The notes under the pieces are model-generated. The model searched no databases. It was not told where the DNA came from and was given only the letters and a program-made list of their open reading frames with translations. A program made the translations under genes and the position numbers. Positions 22,971 to 34,800 of a stretch of 64,000 nt of DNA are shown here, one piece after another (position 1 is the stretch's first letter; each line of letters begins with the position of its first letter). The stretch is from the NCBI RefSeq assembly GCF_023856365.1, contig NW_026042427.1, positions 1 to 64,000 of the forward strand. Reading direction: 5' to 3'. Source of the DNA: Brienomyrus brachyistius. Its lineage: Eukaryota; Chordata; Actinopteri; Osteoglossiformes; Mormyridae.

Positions 22971-25959
22971 AAGTTTACAGCTCAGCCAAAAGGGGGCTGT
23001 CACCCTCTATGCCCCATAATCATTTCCATAACCACTCCATTGTTTTTGTGTACAACATTTTTATTGCTCTCTGGTTCCATTCTGCCTTTTCTCGGTTGTA
23101 CATGGTTTCTTTTTCCATGTAGAAAGCTTTGTCTGGGATTTGGTAGCACAAAGGGAGGACAAGGGACCAAAACTGGATACGTAAAATACCATCACATATG
23201 CACACAGTTAAATTTATTCCAAGTGTTTTTATATCGAAGGTCAAACTCATCAGAATAAACTTTTACAAGATCACTACTCCCCCCCCCCCAAATAAAAAAA
23301 AGGAAAAGAAAATAAAGTGTCACATGACCTAATTCACCTTTGGGCATTCCACTCTCACTTTGGTACGATTTTCAGCGTCTCTCCAGGCTCCAAATAGTTG
23401 ATTATCACAAAGACAGTGCTCACTGACGGCCAGGAACCATCCTAGCCCAACCTAAAGCTCAGCGGAGCTACCAACTGCCTGCTCACAGCTGAGGACCCCG
23501 TCTCAAACTGGACTACCCAGAGATGCCCACGACGTCATCTTAACAGGTATTATGCAACAGATATGCACAAAATCGTAATTATTTGGTTTCTTTTTTTTAA
23601 GACTGGTTCCCTCGTTATTTCAAGTATTTTGTTAATCAGAATGGATGATTTCAGCTTGGAACAAATTTCACTAAATATTCCAACTATTCCTCTTCAGGCG
23701 TGTATATTATAAAGTACAGTGTTAGAAATAAAACTGTCAGACCGCATCCAACCAATCAATGCTCAAGTGATCTGTGTCAGTCCAATCAATGATGACGACA
23801 CAATGAGTAAGAATATCAAGTGCGTGCAATTCTGTCAACACGCTGATAAAACTTGTTTAAAATGCCTAAGTTTCAATATTTTAATTTTACCAGTTGTGGG
23901 GAAAAAAAGTAGAAAAAAAGCTAGCACCATATGAGGTAAAAGATACAGTTTAATTAACTGTATGTTCGCTGGTAGCACCGTCAATCAGTAAAAACCGCTA
24001 ACGAACGACACTACTTACACAACATTTCACTAATTGGCTATATTTAAAGGATTGTAGGATAGAGGTTAGCAGACATCTGAAGCAATGGTATTTCTTACCA
24101 TTAACACATTTTCTAAGCTACTCTGGTAGAAGTTGCCTATGTACACGCCACTGGTGTGTTATGGTTTTAATCAGTCTCTATTTTTCCTCAAAATGAATGC
24201 AGACAAGTAGAGCAATGAGGTAGGATGGCGATGAAAGCACTGTAGATAATTTGTGAAAATGGTCAAAGAAGTTCCATTTTACAATCAGCCTCCATTCTGG
24301 CTGCTTCACTTCAAAACACAATATGACCATCCCCCTCCCCCCCCCCCCCGGCCCAGGGCAAAGATCACACAAAGGGTCTCTATGTCACAGGAGTGGTGAG
24401 GCAGACTCCGAAATCACCCTCGAGCATTTGTCTTTAGTTTACTGAAACATTTAGAGTAATAGGGACATCACAGATTGGGGTGATGTCACATGGTGCTAAA
24501 GCTGGGCAATTTGGTCTGTTGTTCTGACGATTGGTCCTCAGCTTGCGAGTTGCAAAATTTCTAAATCTTAGGAGTATTTGTCTAGTATAAAAATATATAT
24601 ATCAAACAGTACTTGCAGCAGTATTGACCTAGACATTTGTTTTTGGCATCAAGGAGGACAAAATATAAATAATAAAAAAAATATATATAAAAAGCACAGA
24701 ATTTAAAGGACTTCTCTGGGATCCACCTAGCTGAATGGTGCTCACTGCCACCCCTAAAAGCTTCCCATACATTAGATTAAAATGCTCTCCAGGAACCTGC
24801 ACATTCACACACAAATTACAGCATGGGAACAGCCATAACACATAGAGATACATTAGCTTTAGTGGTAGCCATGGAGTATTTATCCTCATTTAAACTTCCC
24901 AAACTATTCAGAAGGGAAAATACGTGCAAGTTCAAATTCTGCAAATGTAGCACTTTGCGTTCCACCAAATGCTTTTTGCCAACATTTGATACTTTGGCTT
25001 AACATTTTGTCTCATGGGGGAGAAAAACAACCTCTATAGTCGGAACGGATGCGATCAAAAAAGTGCACATACAATAGTCTCAAAGGGCCCCTGGACATCG
25101 ACAAAACGTCACAGAGACCGTCGCCATTTAGGGAGAGTTGGATGAGCTTTTTCACCGAGTCTGAAAAAACCTTGAGGAATAGGAGCAGCCCATCTGGTCC
25201 CAACATCCACTGCAGAACATGAGCAGTGTGACAGCACGAAGTACCACTGCAGTCTACAGGAATGTATGGGTGTGAAATCCCAGCCATCAGCTCCAGCTCC
25301 CCCAGTTAGAATTCTACACGGCACACAAAATGGCAGCCACCGCTAACTACAGGAATGCAACAAGCGATGACTTCCACGAGAAAGCAGTAAGGCTTTTATT
25401 CAGCTTGTGCACAACTCGCGCTCGGTTTCGTGTCCGTGCAACCAACACAGGAGGCAGTACTGTGGTGAACGTGAAGCTTTTACAACTGGTCAGATCCAAA
25501 ACAAAGCAGCTTACCTACCATTAAGAGTAATACGGAAATCCGTTTGTGAGCAAACACAATGCGTATCCCCTTATGCGTCATGATAGCACGCCAGCAGAAT
25601 TAGCACTCATCCAGTGTTTCCACCCCCATGACCTCTATCCCAATAAAATGTTCCATCAGCCTGCCATCTCAAAATACAAATACGCACCAGAATCCCACCC
25701 CCCCCCCCCACATGCAAACACAGTAAAATATTCATGAACAGATGTAAATATTGTACAGTTCACCATGTGTACATTTGTTTCATTACCTTGACTCGTGTAG
25801 GAGGTATATACTGTTTTCATAAAAAGAAAACACATATAATCAAAGGACAACATACTTCTCAATTCCCCCACCCATTTGAACACAGCAGACCTCATCCTAA
25901 AATGGGTTTGGGATGGCAGATGAGTGAAAGAAAGATGCGCTCAACTTTTCAATGGGGAT

Positions 25960-26310
25960 AGAAAAAAAAAAAAAAAAACACACACGCCCGCAGACATACA
26001 CACACACGCCCACAGATATACACACACACACGAACGCACAGACATACACACACACAACCCGCAAACATACACATACACACACACAGAGACACACACGCGC
26101 CCGCAGACATACACACACACACCCGAACGCACAGACATACACACACACACACAACCCGCAAACATACACACACACACCAACACACCAACGCACAGACACA
26201 CACACGCACAGACACACACGCCAAACACACCCGCAGACATACACACACACACACACACACCAACGCACAGACACACACACACGCATGCACAGACACACAA
26301 ACACGCATAA
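25960..26310. repeat. Poly(A) followed by complex CA-rich repeat
   Basis: Twenty A are followed by about 330 bp of CACACA interrupted by CAGACATA, CGCCCGCAGA and CGAACGCACAGACA words. A loose 40-60 bp higher-order repeat is visible (GCAGACATACACACACAC recurring). The long frames on both strands are artefacts. Confidence 0.9.
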
Positions 26311-27796
26311 AGGAACAGCTGACAGAGCTCCACCCAGGCACCCCCAAGAGGTAGAGCCTTAACCAAGCCTCCACACACTCCTCTGCCAATCAGGAAAGCA
26401 CAGCTCAAATGTAGCGGACAGTTATTCTTGCTGGTTTTTTTTTTGTTCTGATTAAACGGCTGAATGGAAAGGAACAGCATGAGAAAATTGTCTTTGATGT
26501 ACAGTGCCAAGCCCAGCTAAGTCAAGCTACGGCAACCTAAACCGATTTAAAACTCAGCCTGTAACCGATTACTTAAAAAAACAAAACAAAATAAAAAAGG
26601 TCAATGTCTTGTTCCCTCTTTCCTTCCTGTATGGGATATTTGGCGGTGATATTCCCTGAACAGACGCTGCCGTGTGCAGAGAGGGAGTGTCTGTTACCAT
26701 CACCCGACGCGAGCCGGCCCAAGGCTGCTGACCTAGCACTAAGCATCCATTTAAATTCTCCTTTATCAGCTCACTTTCAACTAAAAGCAAATCACATGAA
26801 AGAAGGGCAATTGTTCTCATCTCCACATATATACATACAATCTATATTTGTGTTTATAAAAAATAGAACATCAAGCTTAAAGCCAACAGTTAAAATGAAC
26901 GAGAAACTAACCAGTCTGGTAAAAGAGAAATTACAACATTACCAATTATACTCAGCAAGGTAAGGTGCAACCTAGACTAATCTCTAGGATTTCCATATTT
27001 CGTGAGAAGGGAAAATAAAATCAATTTACAAAGGGTAAAACATCTTGGGGGCTGGGAAGTTTTCCATAAATATAAACCAAAACATAACAAAAGGAAAGAA
27101 AACCCCTAGACAGACAAACGGGAAAAAACACCTGCTGGAAAGGCAGAGCTGCAGGCCAATCACAGTTAAAACATGGTCACAGTTGAGAAACCATTCTGCA
27201 GCATTTAGGTTACTGCCGCAGACAGCCGGACAAACCTCTCAGAAGATGAAAGAACAAACGAAAAAAATAGAAGCGTAATAAGTTCTGATGGCATGTTTGT
27301 TGGAAGTTGTCACTATACCTTATTTCATTCCGGATGGGGCACCCCACGGAGGCGGGTTACAGCAGGGAGGGTGGGTTTTCTGCCCTCCACCCTCCCCCCC
27401 AGCCCCGCAGGGGGGAGCACAGCATCTAAGACCGACGACCGTCGACAGCTTTACGTCCATTTCAGCACGGAGCACGCCAACAGTGGACGCTCACACGCCA
27501 AAGTGCAGTTCAAGCAATATCAGCTTACTTTACAATCACAGTTTAGTTTAAAGACAGAGAACAACCCCCCCTCACCCCCCATGATTGCCAAATGAATAAG
27601 GCCAAGCTTTCACCTGCATCGCACTAAAATTAAACTGCTAATCAGCACGACGGCTCCAGTGAGCAACAGAAAGCTATTTTCACAGTCAGATCTAACAGTA
27701 AACTCCAAGGTTTTTTTTTTTGTCTCCTCAAGTAGTAAAATTCACAGTTCAAAAAAATGATATGCATATGCATGAATGTTCCTGCTCATGACTAAC

Positions 27797-27818
27797 TAAA
27801 AAAAAAAAAAAAAAAAAA
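27797..27818. repeat. Poly(A) homopolymer
   Basis: About 20 A on the plus strand in the putative BEND5 3' UTR, read as U in the transcript. Confidence 0.9.
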
Positions 27819-28669
27819 GGCTTGATAATCGTTAACCAGAACCCACAAACAAACTCAAAAGCTAACAGGAGCATTAAGGGGTCTAAGAAGAGGGTGATCT
27901 GCAATATAATACAAGAGCAAGTGCTAATGGTTGGTCGGAAGATTACAGAGAAACAACACAAACAGTAAACAGACATGTGCAAGCGGGGCCACGTGTCCTA
28001 GCCTATCAGGGGGTAGGACAGGGAGACCTGGGAGTTCCCCTTCCGAACACAAATAAGGATTCTCAAACAATGACAACCTCTAGGGCATTTAGGGCATCTA
28101 AAAACAGAGGCGTGGCCTCTATTGATTAAGACATGCAGAGTTACAACCCTGTTCAAAAAAAAAAATAAAAAGTATGTCCCTTGACAGGCCTGTGAAAAGT
28201 ACAGACGACTGAGACGCAGATCGCACGTGAAAGGTGGCAACCTACGAAACTCCGAATGCCGCATTTGCCCAAATTAATGCTTTTAGAAAGTCTTCCTAAA
28301 ATCAGAAAACATATTCTGAAGGTGCACCTGCTCTGTAGCTATACAGCACAAAAACGTCACGTTCTGACACAGAACGGCTTGTAGAAGACCACCACGTCCT
28401 CCCTCTGGCCCCATTCAAACGCACCTCTCCTCTGGCCTGAAAAACACGCCCCCAACCTCAGTCCCGCAACTCTCAACAACACATTTAACCCCCGAATACG
28501 TTAACTGAGTAGTAAAGCTGTCTAACAGGCACCGGTTTGCTTGGGATGCAAAGGCCTCATTGGGGCTCCGGTGAGAATCTCAAATGGCAGGGGTGATGAT
28601 CCAGTCCACCCACTTCCTGTTTGGCAGTCTGAGAAGAGGAGGATGAGCTATGGTGACAACCCTTAATCA

Positions 28670-28866
28670 CTACATGCCATCATAGTTGAAATTTTCCATC
28701 TTGACTGTTTGTCTAATGAGCAGTTTGGACTCGCGCTTCTCCTCGTTCTTGATGGATTTGTTGATATCCATTATCTTTTCACAAATGTATTTGTTCACTT
28801 TGGACAATCTCTGCGTGATCTCCGCACTGTCCGCGGTTTCCTGTGATACTCTGTCGTACAGGCATT
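28670..28866 (-). CDS. bend5: BEND5 coding exon 6 (end of BEN domain, stop)
   Basis: The exon follows the acceptor TCTCTTTCCAG and encodes ECLYDRVSQETADSAEI, then TQRLSKVNKYICEKIMDINK, then a Lys/Glu-rich tail ending NFNYDGM and TAG at 28672-28670. Mammalian BEND5 shares everything up to KNEERRE but ends sooner (YNLQ), so this fish protein carries a slightly longer, different C-terminal tail. The 4.35-kb intron before it is the longest of the gene and contains a SINE and two MITEs. Confidence 0.95.
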
Positions 28867-31800
28867 CTGGAAAGAGAAGAAATCAAGTTTGAAAATCAGA
28901 TTCATTCAGGAAAACAAATTGCCATAAAGAACAGAAATTCCATTTCCGTTTAATTCTACGACAAATCTTCAGAAAAAAAATATGCATATGTAACATTAAA
29001 ATGTGTTTGATTACAATCAAAAGTCAACTGACCTTAAAATTCAGGTATTGGAGAAAAAATGTTTTCCTTCATCATCATGATCACTTACTATAATACCTCA
29101 CCATTAAAAATAAAGCACACAGATATTATTCAGCACAATTAACTATAGCATCTGTTAAAGGGAGATTATGCACCAATTTATCTTCTAATAGCTCATCCTG
29201 GTCAGGGTTTCAGGGAAGCCTGAAGCCAGTCCCAGGCAGCACAGACCACACAAGGCTGGATAAGATGGTCAGTCCATTGCAGAGTACATACATTCACATG
29301 CAATCATACTCTCAGGGTGGAGACACCAATTAACTTAAATGCATGACTTTGGGAGAACATGCAAACTCCACACACAGGGAGCAGAATTGGGATTCAAACC
29401 AATACCCCTAAAGGTGTGAGGTAATAGTTCTACATACTGAGCTTCTGTGCTGCCTGCAAGGTAGATTATAAGCTATGTGAATCACCTTCAATAAACACAG
29501 AGACAATCCTTACATACTGTTATGTAAGAGATTTGAGCACAGAACCATGTCAGCCAATAAAACCACAAAAAACCCAAGTGTATTTTAACTTATAAAGCTC
29601 CTAGAAATTCAAATTTCACCAACTTCCTGAAATCTGCATTTTTTTTTACATTTCAATGCTGTGTCATCAGTGACAATGTAAACACCAGTAAATATCCTAA
29701 TGCAACACTATTAATGCAAATCTATATATTTACATATTAAAGATGTTTGTTCTCTACACAGCCTGAGGGAACAACGTAAAATGCGCAAAGTGATATTTTT
29801 ATATCATTCTGATGAGCACTAACTGCTATATTATCAGGGAGAATTTTTTTTCCACCATAAGGTAAAATGTACCAACAAAACAAAAACAAAAGAACTTTCG
29901 AATTTCATTTCAAAACTAAATAAAAAGTCATAGCTGTAAACACTGACATACATTAAACATACTGTGTTTATACATTGTATTCTATGGCTTATGAAACATA
30001 GAGCAACTCAGTGTTCTGTATTAACATTCATGATTTTTTGGCAATTTCATTTATTAAACTAATATACATTCTGGCTTATGTTTTGTAAGATTTCAAAAAA
30101 GGGACCAATTTGAAGTATAATAATTACTAATATGTGGTGGAGAGAATTCCAAAATATCCTTTGCTGTCAAAGCAGAAAAGGCATTTAAAATGTGCGCATG
30201 ACAAGGTTTTGGGATTAAACTGACTAATACACTGAAAGGTCTGTACATTAAATCAGTTATTAACAACACAATTGGAAAATCATATTCAACCACCACATAA
30301 CTGCTGTGATTCACCAGCAGGACTGTCCAGCATTATTCTGGGTTATATGGGTGCTTGGAGGAATTTGTGCAAAACAAACAGAACCATAAATTCACCAATG
30401 GTCTACCTCTTTTATAACCATGACCATAACCATTTTGGAAGGGGCAAATCCATTTTAATTAATGACAACAAATTTATCAGCCTACCAAAATTAAGACGTG
30501 AAGAACTAGCTTGTAAACTGAAGGTGAAAAGCTTTATACAGATGGTCTAGCAGAATTTCAACCATATGCAACTTCAGCGCCAACAGTCACAAAAACAATA
30601 TACCACTAAAGTGTTTGCTACGGCTGGCAATATAAATGCTAATTGTGATTAATAAAGGTAAATTTCCAATTAAAAGGAGGAAAACACTAAAAGTACTCCC
30701 TACATGCGCAACATGATAAGAAACTAGAAGAGGTGAAGAGTAACTTTCAACTCGGAACCATCACAGGATGCCATACAACATGTCTGCCAAATTTCTGCCC
30801 AGCTTGTGAGGTGGAAACTATCTAGGAGCAAGTTTAGTTTTATGGTGGTAAGTCTTGGTCAACCAGCATCAATACCCAACCTAAATGGCAGCAAATCCTC
30901 CCAACAATCTTCCAACATCTAATAGAAAGCCTATTCAGAAGAGCAGAGGTTGCGGTAGCAAGAAATGGAAAAATTCATGTTAACACCTTTGGTTTTCAGA
31001 TGTTGGAGAAGCTGGTGTCCATATATTTTTGGTAATACATTCTATGCGGTGCCCATGTGGTTCTTATTAAACCTTTCCAAATTGCGCTAACTACATTTCA
31101 TTATAAAGAATAAAATCCTGAAAAAGCAACACGGCACTGACTTACTAAGCTCTTACCTTCCCTCTTCCTTAAACACACACTTATTGTACAGTAGTACAAT
31201 AAAACCATGGTAACTGGATGCATAAGGCTTATTAGCTAGAACGATACAGGGAGTGTATTCATGAATTCCATGATCAACTGCTTATCTGAAGAGTTAAAAA
31301 AAAAAACACATACAGTAAAACCTCAGATTATGAGTAACTGCGTTTGCGAGTGTGATAAACGATCGAGGTCTTGCAATACGTGTATTACGTATACGCTTTG
31401 TCTGCCGAGCGTCACATAATCACAACTGAACCGATGCTTCTTCTCTCCCTCTCGCTGCGGGATTGTGGGTAATCGTTTTCTATGCTCGGTCTCAGTCGGC
31501 GTGCCTCACTCGTATAGTCAAAATTTAGTAGAAAACCACCACCCGAATAAGGGCGTAGCATTGCAGAACAACGCAATGTCCAAATTCTGCGAAATCGAAA
31601 AGGAGGCAAAAGCGGCTGTCATTGGATAGATTCCTTGTTAAAGTCGCACAAAAACAAAAAGATTCCAGTGAGCCAGCAGATAGTAGTGATTTCCTTATAG
31701 TGATAGTCGTCCTACAAAATAACCCTACTCTTCTCCTCTCTCGCCCCCCTTACACCATCCACGATTCTTTTTAAAGGTAAAGTGCAGGTTAATTTGTTTT

Positions 31801-34800
31801 ATGTATTTTTACTTTATATTTCGTATTAATTATTTTTATATGAATATTTTTGGGTTGTGGAACGAATCATCTGAGTTTCCATTATTTCTATGACATACAA
31901 GTGCTTTGGATTACAAGCACGTTTCTGAAACGAATTATGCGCACAATCCAAGGTTTTACTGTACAGTACATTACCTCATGCTTACTGATCCAGACTACTA
32001 AATTAAGGTAATAATCTCAAGACCATGACTAAATAAAAGAATATATAACAAGTCTTTTCGATTTCCTAAATGTTAAAAGCTGACCTCTGACTTGATGAAG
32101 TCAGAGAACCAATAATACGCATTTTATAGGTAACCAAAATACTTTTAGCACCCCTCAGCTAGGGTCCAGCCTCCCCTTGTCAGCCTGGACCAGCATCTGG
32201 GAGATGAATGTACAACATGGTGCCTGTAGCTTTTAGCACATTTTTAATTGTGGGGAGTGGTGGCTGGAAAAAACATAACTGTGGAAGAACAGATCTGAAT
32301 AATCCCACTGAAAGACATACGGTAAAATCGTGAAACTGATTTCTTTTTAATCATTATCCATATTAAAACAAAATTCTGTTCGATTCCTCTTTTTTGAGGA
32401 TTTTTTTCCCCAAGGTAAATGTGTGCTATTCACTTGTTAATGGAAAGATGGGATATTCTCAAAAGTTAGATAAAGCTACATCTGCTTTGTCCTGGGTAAC
32501 CTATACAGACGCTCCTCCACTTTCAAACTTTCAACTTACGAACTTTCAGACATACGAACGAAGAGGACTGCAAGTCCAAATTGTGTTCCTTAGGCTCCTG
32601 TGTCCTGTTCTGTTTTTTTTTTCTGCATGCCAATTCCGCCTAGTATGACTTCTAGTCAATACTCCTGCCGCACAGCAGCGTAGCGTGCGTACTCCCAGCA
32701 TCCTAGTTCATTGTACATGCGCACACCTGGAAAATAATGTTGAATAATGACTTACTAACATTTCAAGTTACAAATGGCCGTTTGGAAAGTAACTCATTCG
32801 TAAGCAGAGAAGCGTCTGTATTTGCGCTCCAGTATTAACTGTTCCGTAACACTTCACATTGTCAATGCGCCGACACTTTGGGACAGAGGCATCTGAAGAC
32901 AACTACAGAAAAGGGTACCTTACCTGTTCCATAATACCAACAAAAATAAAACCAGTCTAGCATTGTTGATTTATGTATTGATATGCGGGGGGAGCTGTAA
33001 CCTTGGCTTGTAGAATTCGGGGTTGACTTCCGAAAAAACATACAAATTCCAGTCACTAAGAGGTTGACCATTACCAATGCAGCATAAGGGACCAATCAAG
33101 CCTTATATAGTGGTCATTTCTCTGGAATATATTTTATGAATAAACAAAACAAAAGAGCAAACAAGTGGCTTTACTGAATGATTTTATTATAGGCCCCCCA
33201 GTGAAAGGATGCCATTTACCTCTGACGATTTTAAGCTTGCTTGGGGAGAGTGGGGGCTTTGGCAGAGCGTCCTTCTTCTTTTTGGTAGCCACACCCGTGA
33301 CACTCCTGTTCTTCAGGGTCTCTGTGCCCCAAATCATGACAGCCAGATTTTTGGTGAACTTGGAATCACCCTGTGTTCTCTGAAGCTGGTGCCATTTCTC
33401 TTCCTCCACCCAAATGCCTCCACCCAGGTGTACCTAAGGAAACAGCCCCAAAGACTGTCAAATGGAATAAACATGCCTGAAGTAATGAGGCAGGTATTCT
33501 CAAGTGCGATCCTGTCACAGTATGAACTTAAGATTGCCAAAGGGCTGGGAAGGCCTATGCGGGTAAAAGGAACGGGGGCATCACTTCATTAGCATGTGGC
33601 TCGAGAGCTAAACTCACCAGAAGATAAACAGTGTGTCAGAGGTAAATGCTAACAGCAGCTAGCATGTGTGCCTCTCATCTCCGAGCTCTGTGAGAAGCCC
33701 TTTGGCCCCCTTCCTGCTTCCATTTCTATCTATTGTGCTTAAGGACACAGGCCAGCCATCCTGCTTCTTGGCAGCCTGCGTTCATTCCTTGGTTGCCTCC
33801 CCTCCCAGCCCGTCTGCCACTCACTGCTGTGGTATAATACGTCCGCTCTGCAACATGCATGTCTCAGTTTGTCTTACTTTCCCACGATTACACAAAATCC
33901 TTTTCTCTTATAATCATGAGCAAAATATAGCAGACCTGTTACAAAAGGAGATGCTCTTTTAATACGGAAGGAGATCTTAGAGCAGAGCTCTCCGCATTAT
34001 TTACCGTCTAGAAACGAAACATGGCTCCAAGGCCAAAGGAGGGGCTAAAAACAACCAAGATGGAAAACAGAGGAAAAGCACCGTCAGAGCTTTCAGGAAG
34101 AGCATGTCAGCAGAGCTAATTCCTGCTGGCAGAGTGTGCAGGCCGGCCATTTACAAACTGGGACATTCACCTTTCCGTCATTGAATGTGTACACCGTTCT
34201 GGGGGAGGGCGAATGGGAGTGGCCGGAACTGGTGTTGGCCTCTTCTCTGCAGACCTCTGGGGGCTCAGCAATGGGTTCCATCACTTCAGCCTTGATTGTC
34301 TGGGTCCCACTGTCATGCATGGGCTCTGCCCAAAAAAGGGAAACAAGGCATGTTTATGACGGGGTCCCCAGCCGGCCGAGAGCCGGGCTGTGGATCAGGG
34401 TGTGCCGGTGTAGAGCCGCGGCCCTGTGGGGTGACTGGCCGGCGGTAAAGTGCTGCTTCCCATAAACGCTGCTTAAAATTCCCAAGCAAATTCTTATTCA
34501 TGGCTGAAAAAGGAAAATCCTCCTGCTATTTTGAATATCAATTGAAAAGGCAGCAACATGTCAGAGGATTATCTTTCCCAAAGCTGCAGGTTTAGAGGAC
34601 ATATTTATACCCCGTAAAGCTTTTAGGGCTCATACACCCATTCAGGCCTCGAAAACAAGTGGTATGAACTGGAGTAAACTTCTCATTTTCAATAACAGGT
34701 TATTCACAGCCTTACCAGGCGCATCCAAAACCGGTTAACTTTCAGCACATCCTGCCTGCCAACTCTCAGGCGCATGTATCCAGTTAAGATGGGTTTCTCG

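Larger units (their letters stand above)
22396..28669 (-). other. bend5: Putative long BEND5 3' UTR
   Basis: After the BEND5 stop codon, no SINE or DNA transposon can be recognised on the minus strand for about 6.3 kb, although such elements occur elsewhere in the window. The stretch holds A/T homopolymers, CA/CAGG microsatellites, poly(C) and unique sequence. It ends at two tandem AATAAA signals (22417-22422 and 22396-22401), followed by a TG-rich stretch typical of a cleavage downstream element. Earlier candidate AATAAA sites on the minus strand are at 25395-25400 and 23060-23065. The transcript may end at any of these. This is inference from signals, without transcript evidence. Confidence 0.35.
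28867..33219 (-). other. bend5: BEND5 intron 5
   Basis: 4.35 kb, AT-rich, bounded by GTAAAT and CCAG. It holds a V-SINE-like element and two TA-flanked MITEs (listed separately) and otherwise nothing recognisable. Confidence 0.85.

Noticed and set aside
25897..26510. Several 128-189 codon frames on both strands
   Set aside because: They translate CA-rich microsatellite sequence into Cys/Val or His/Thr runs.
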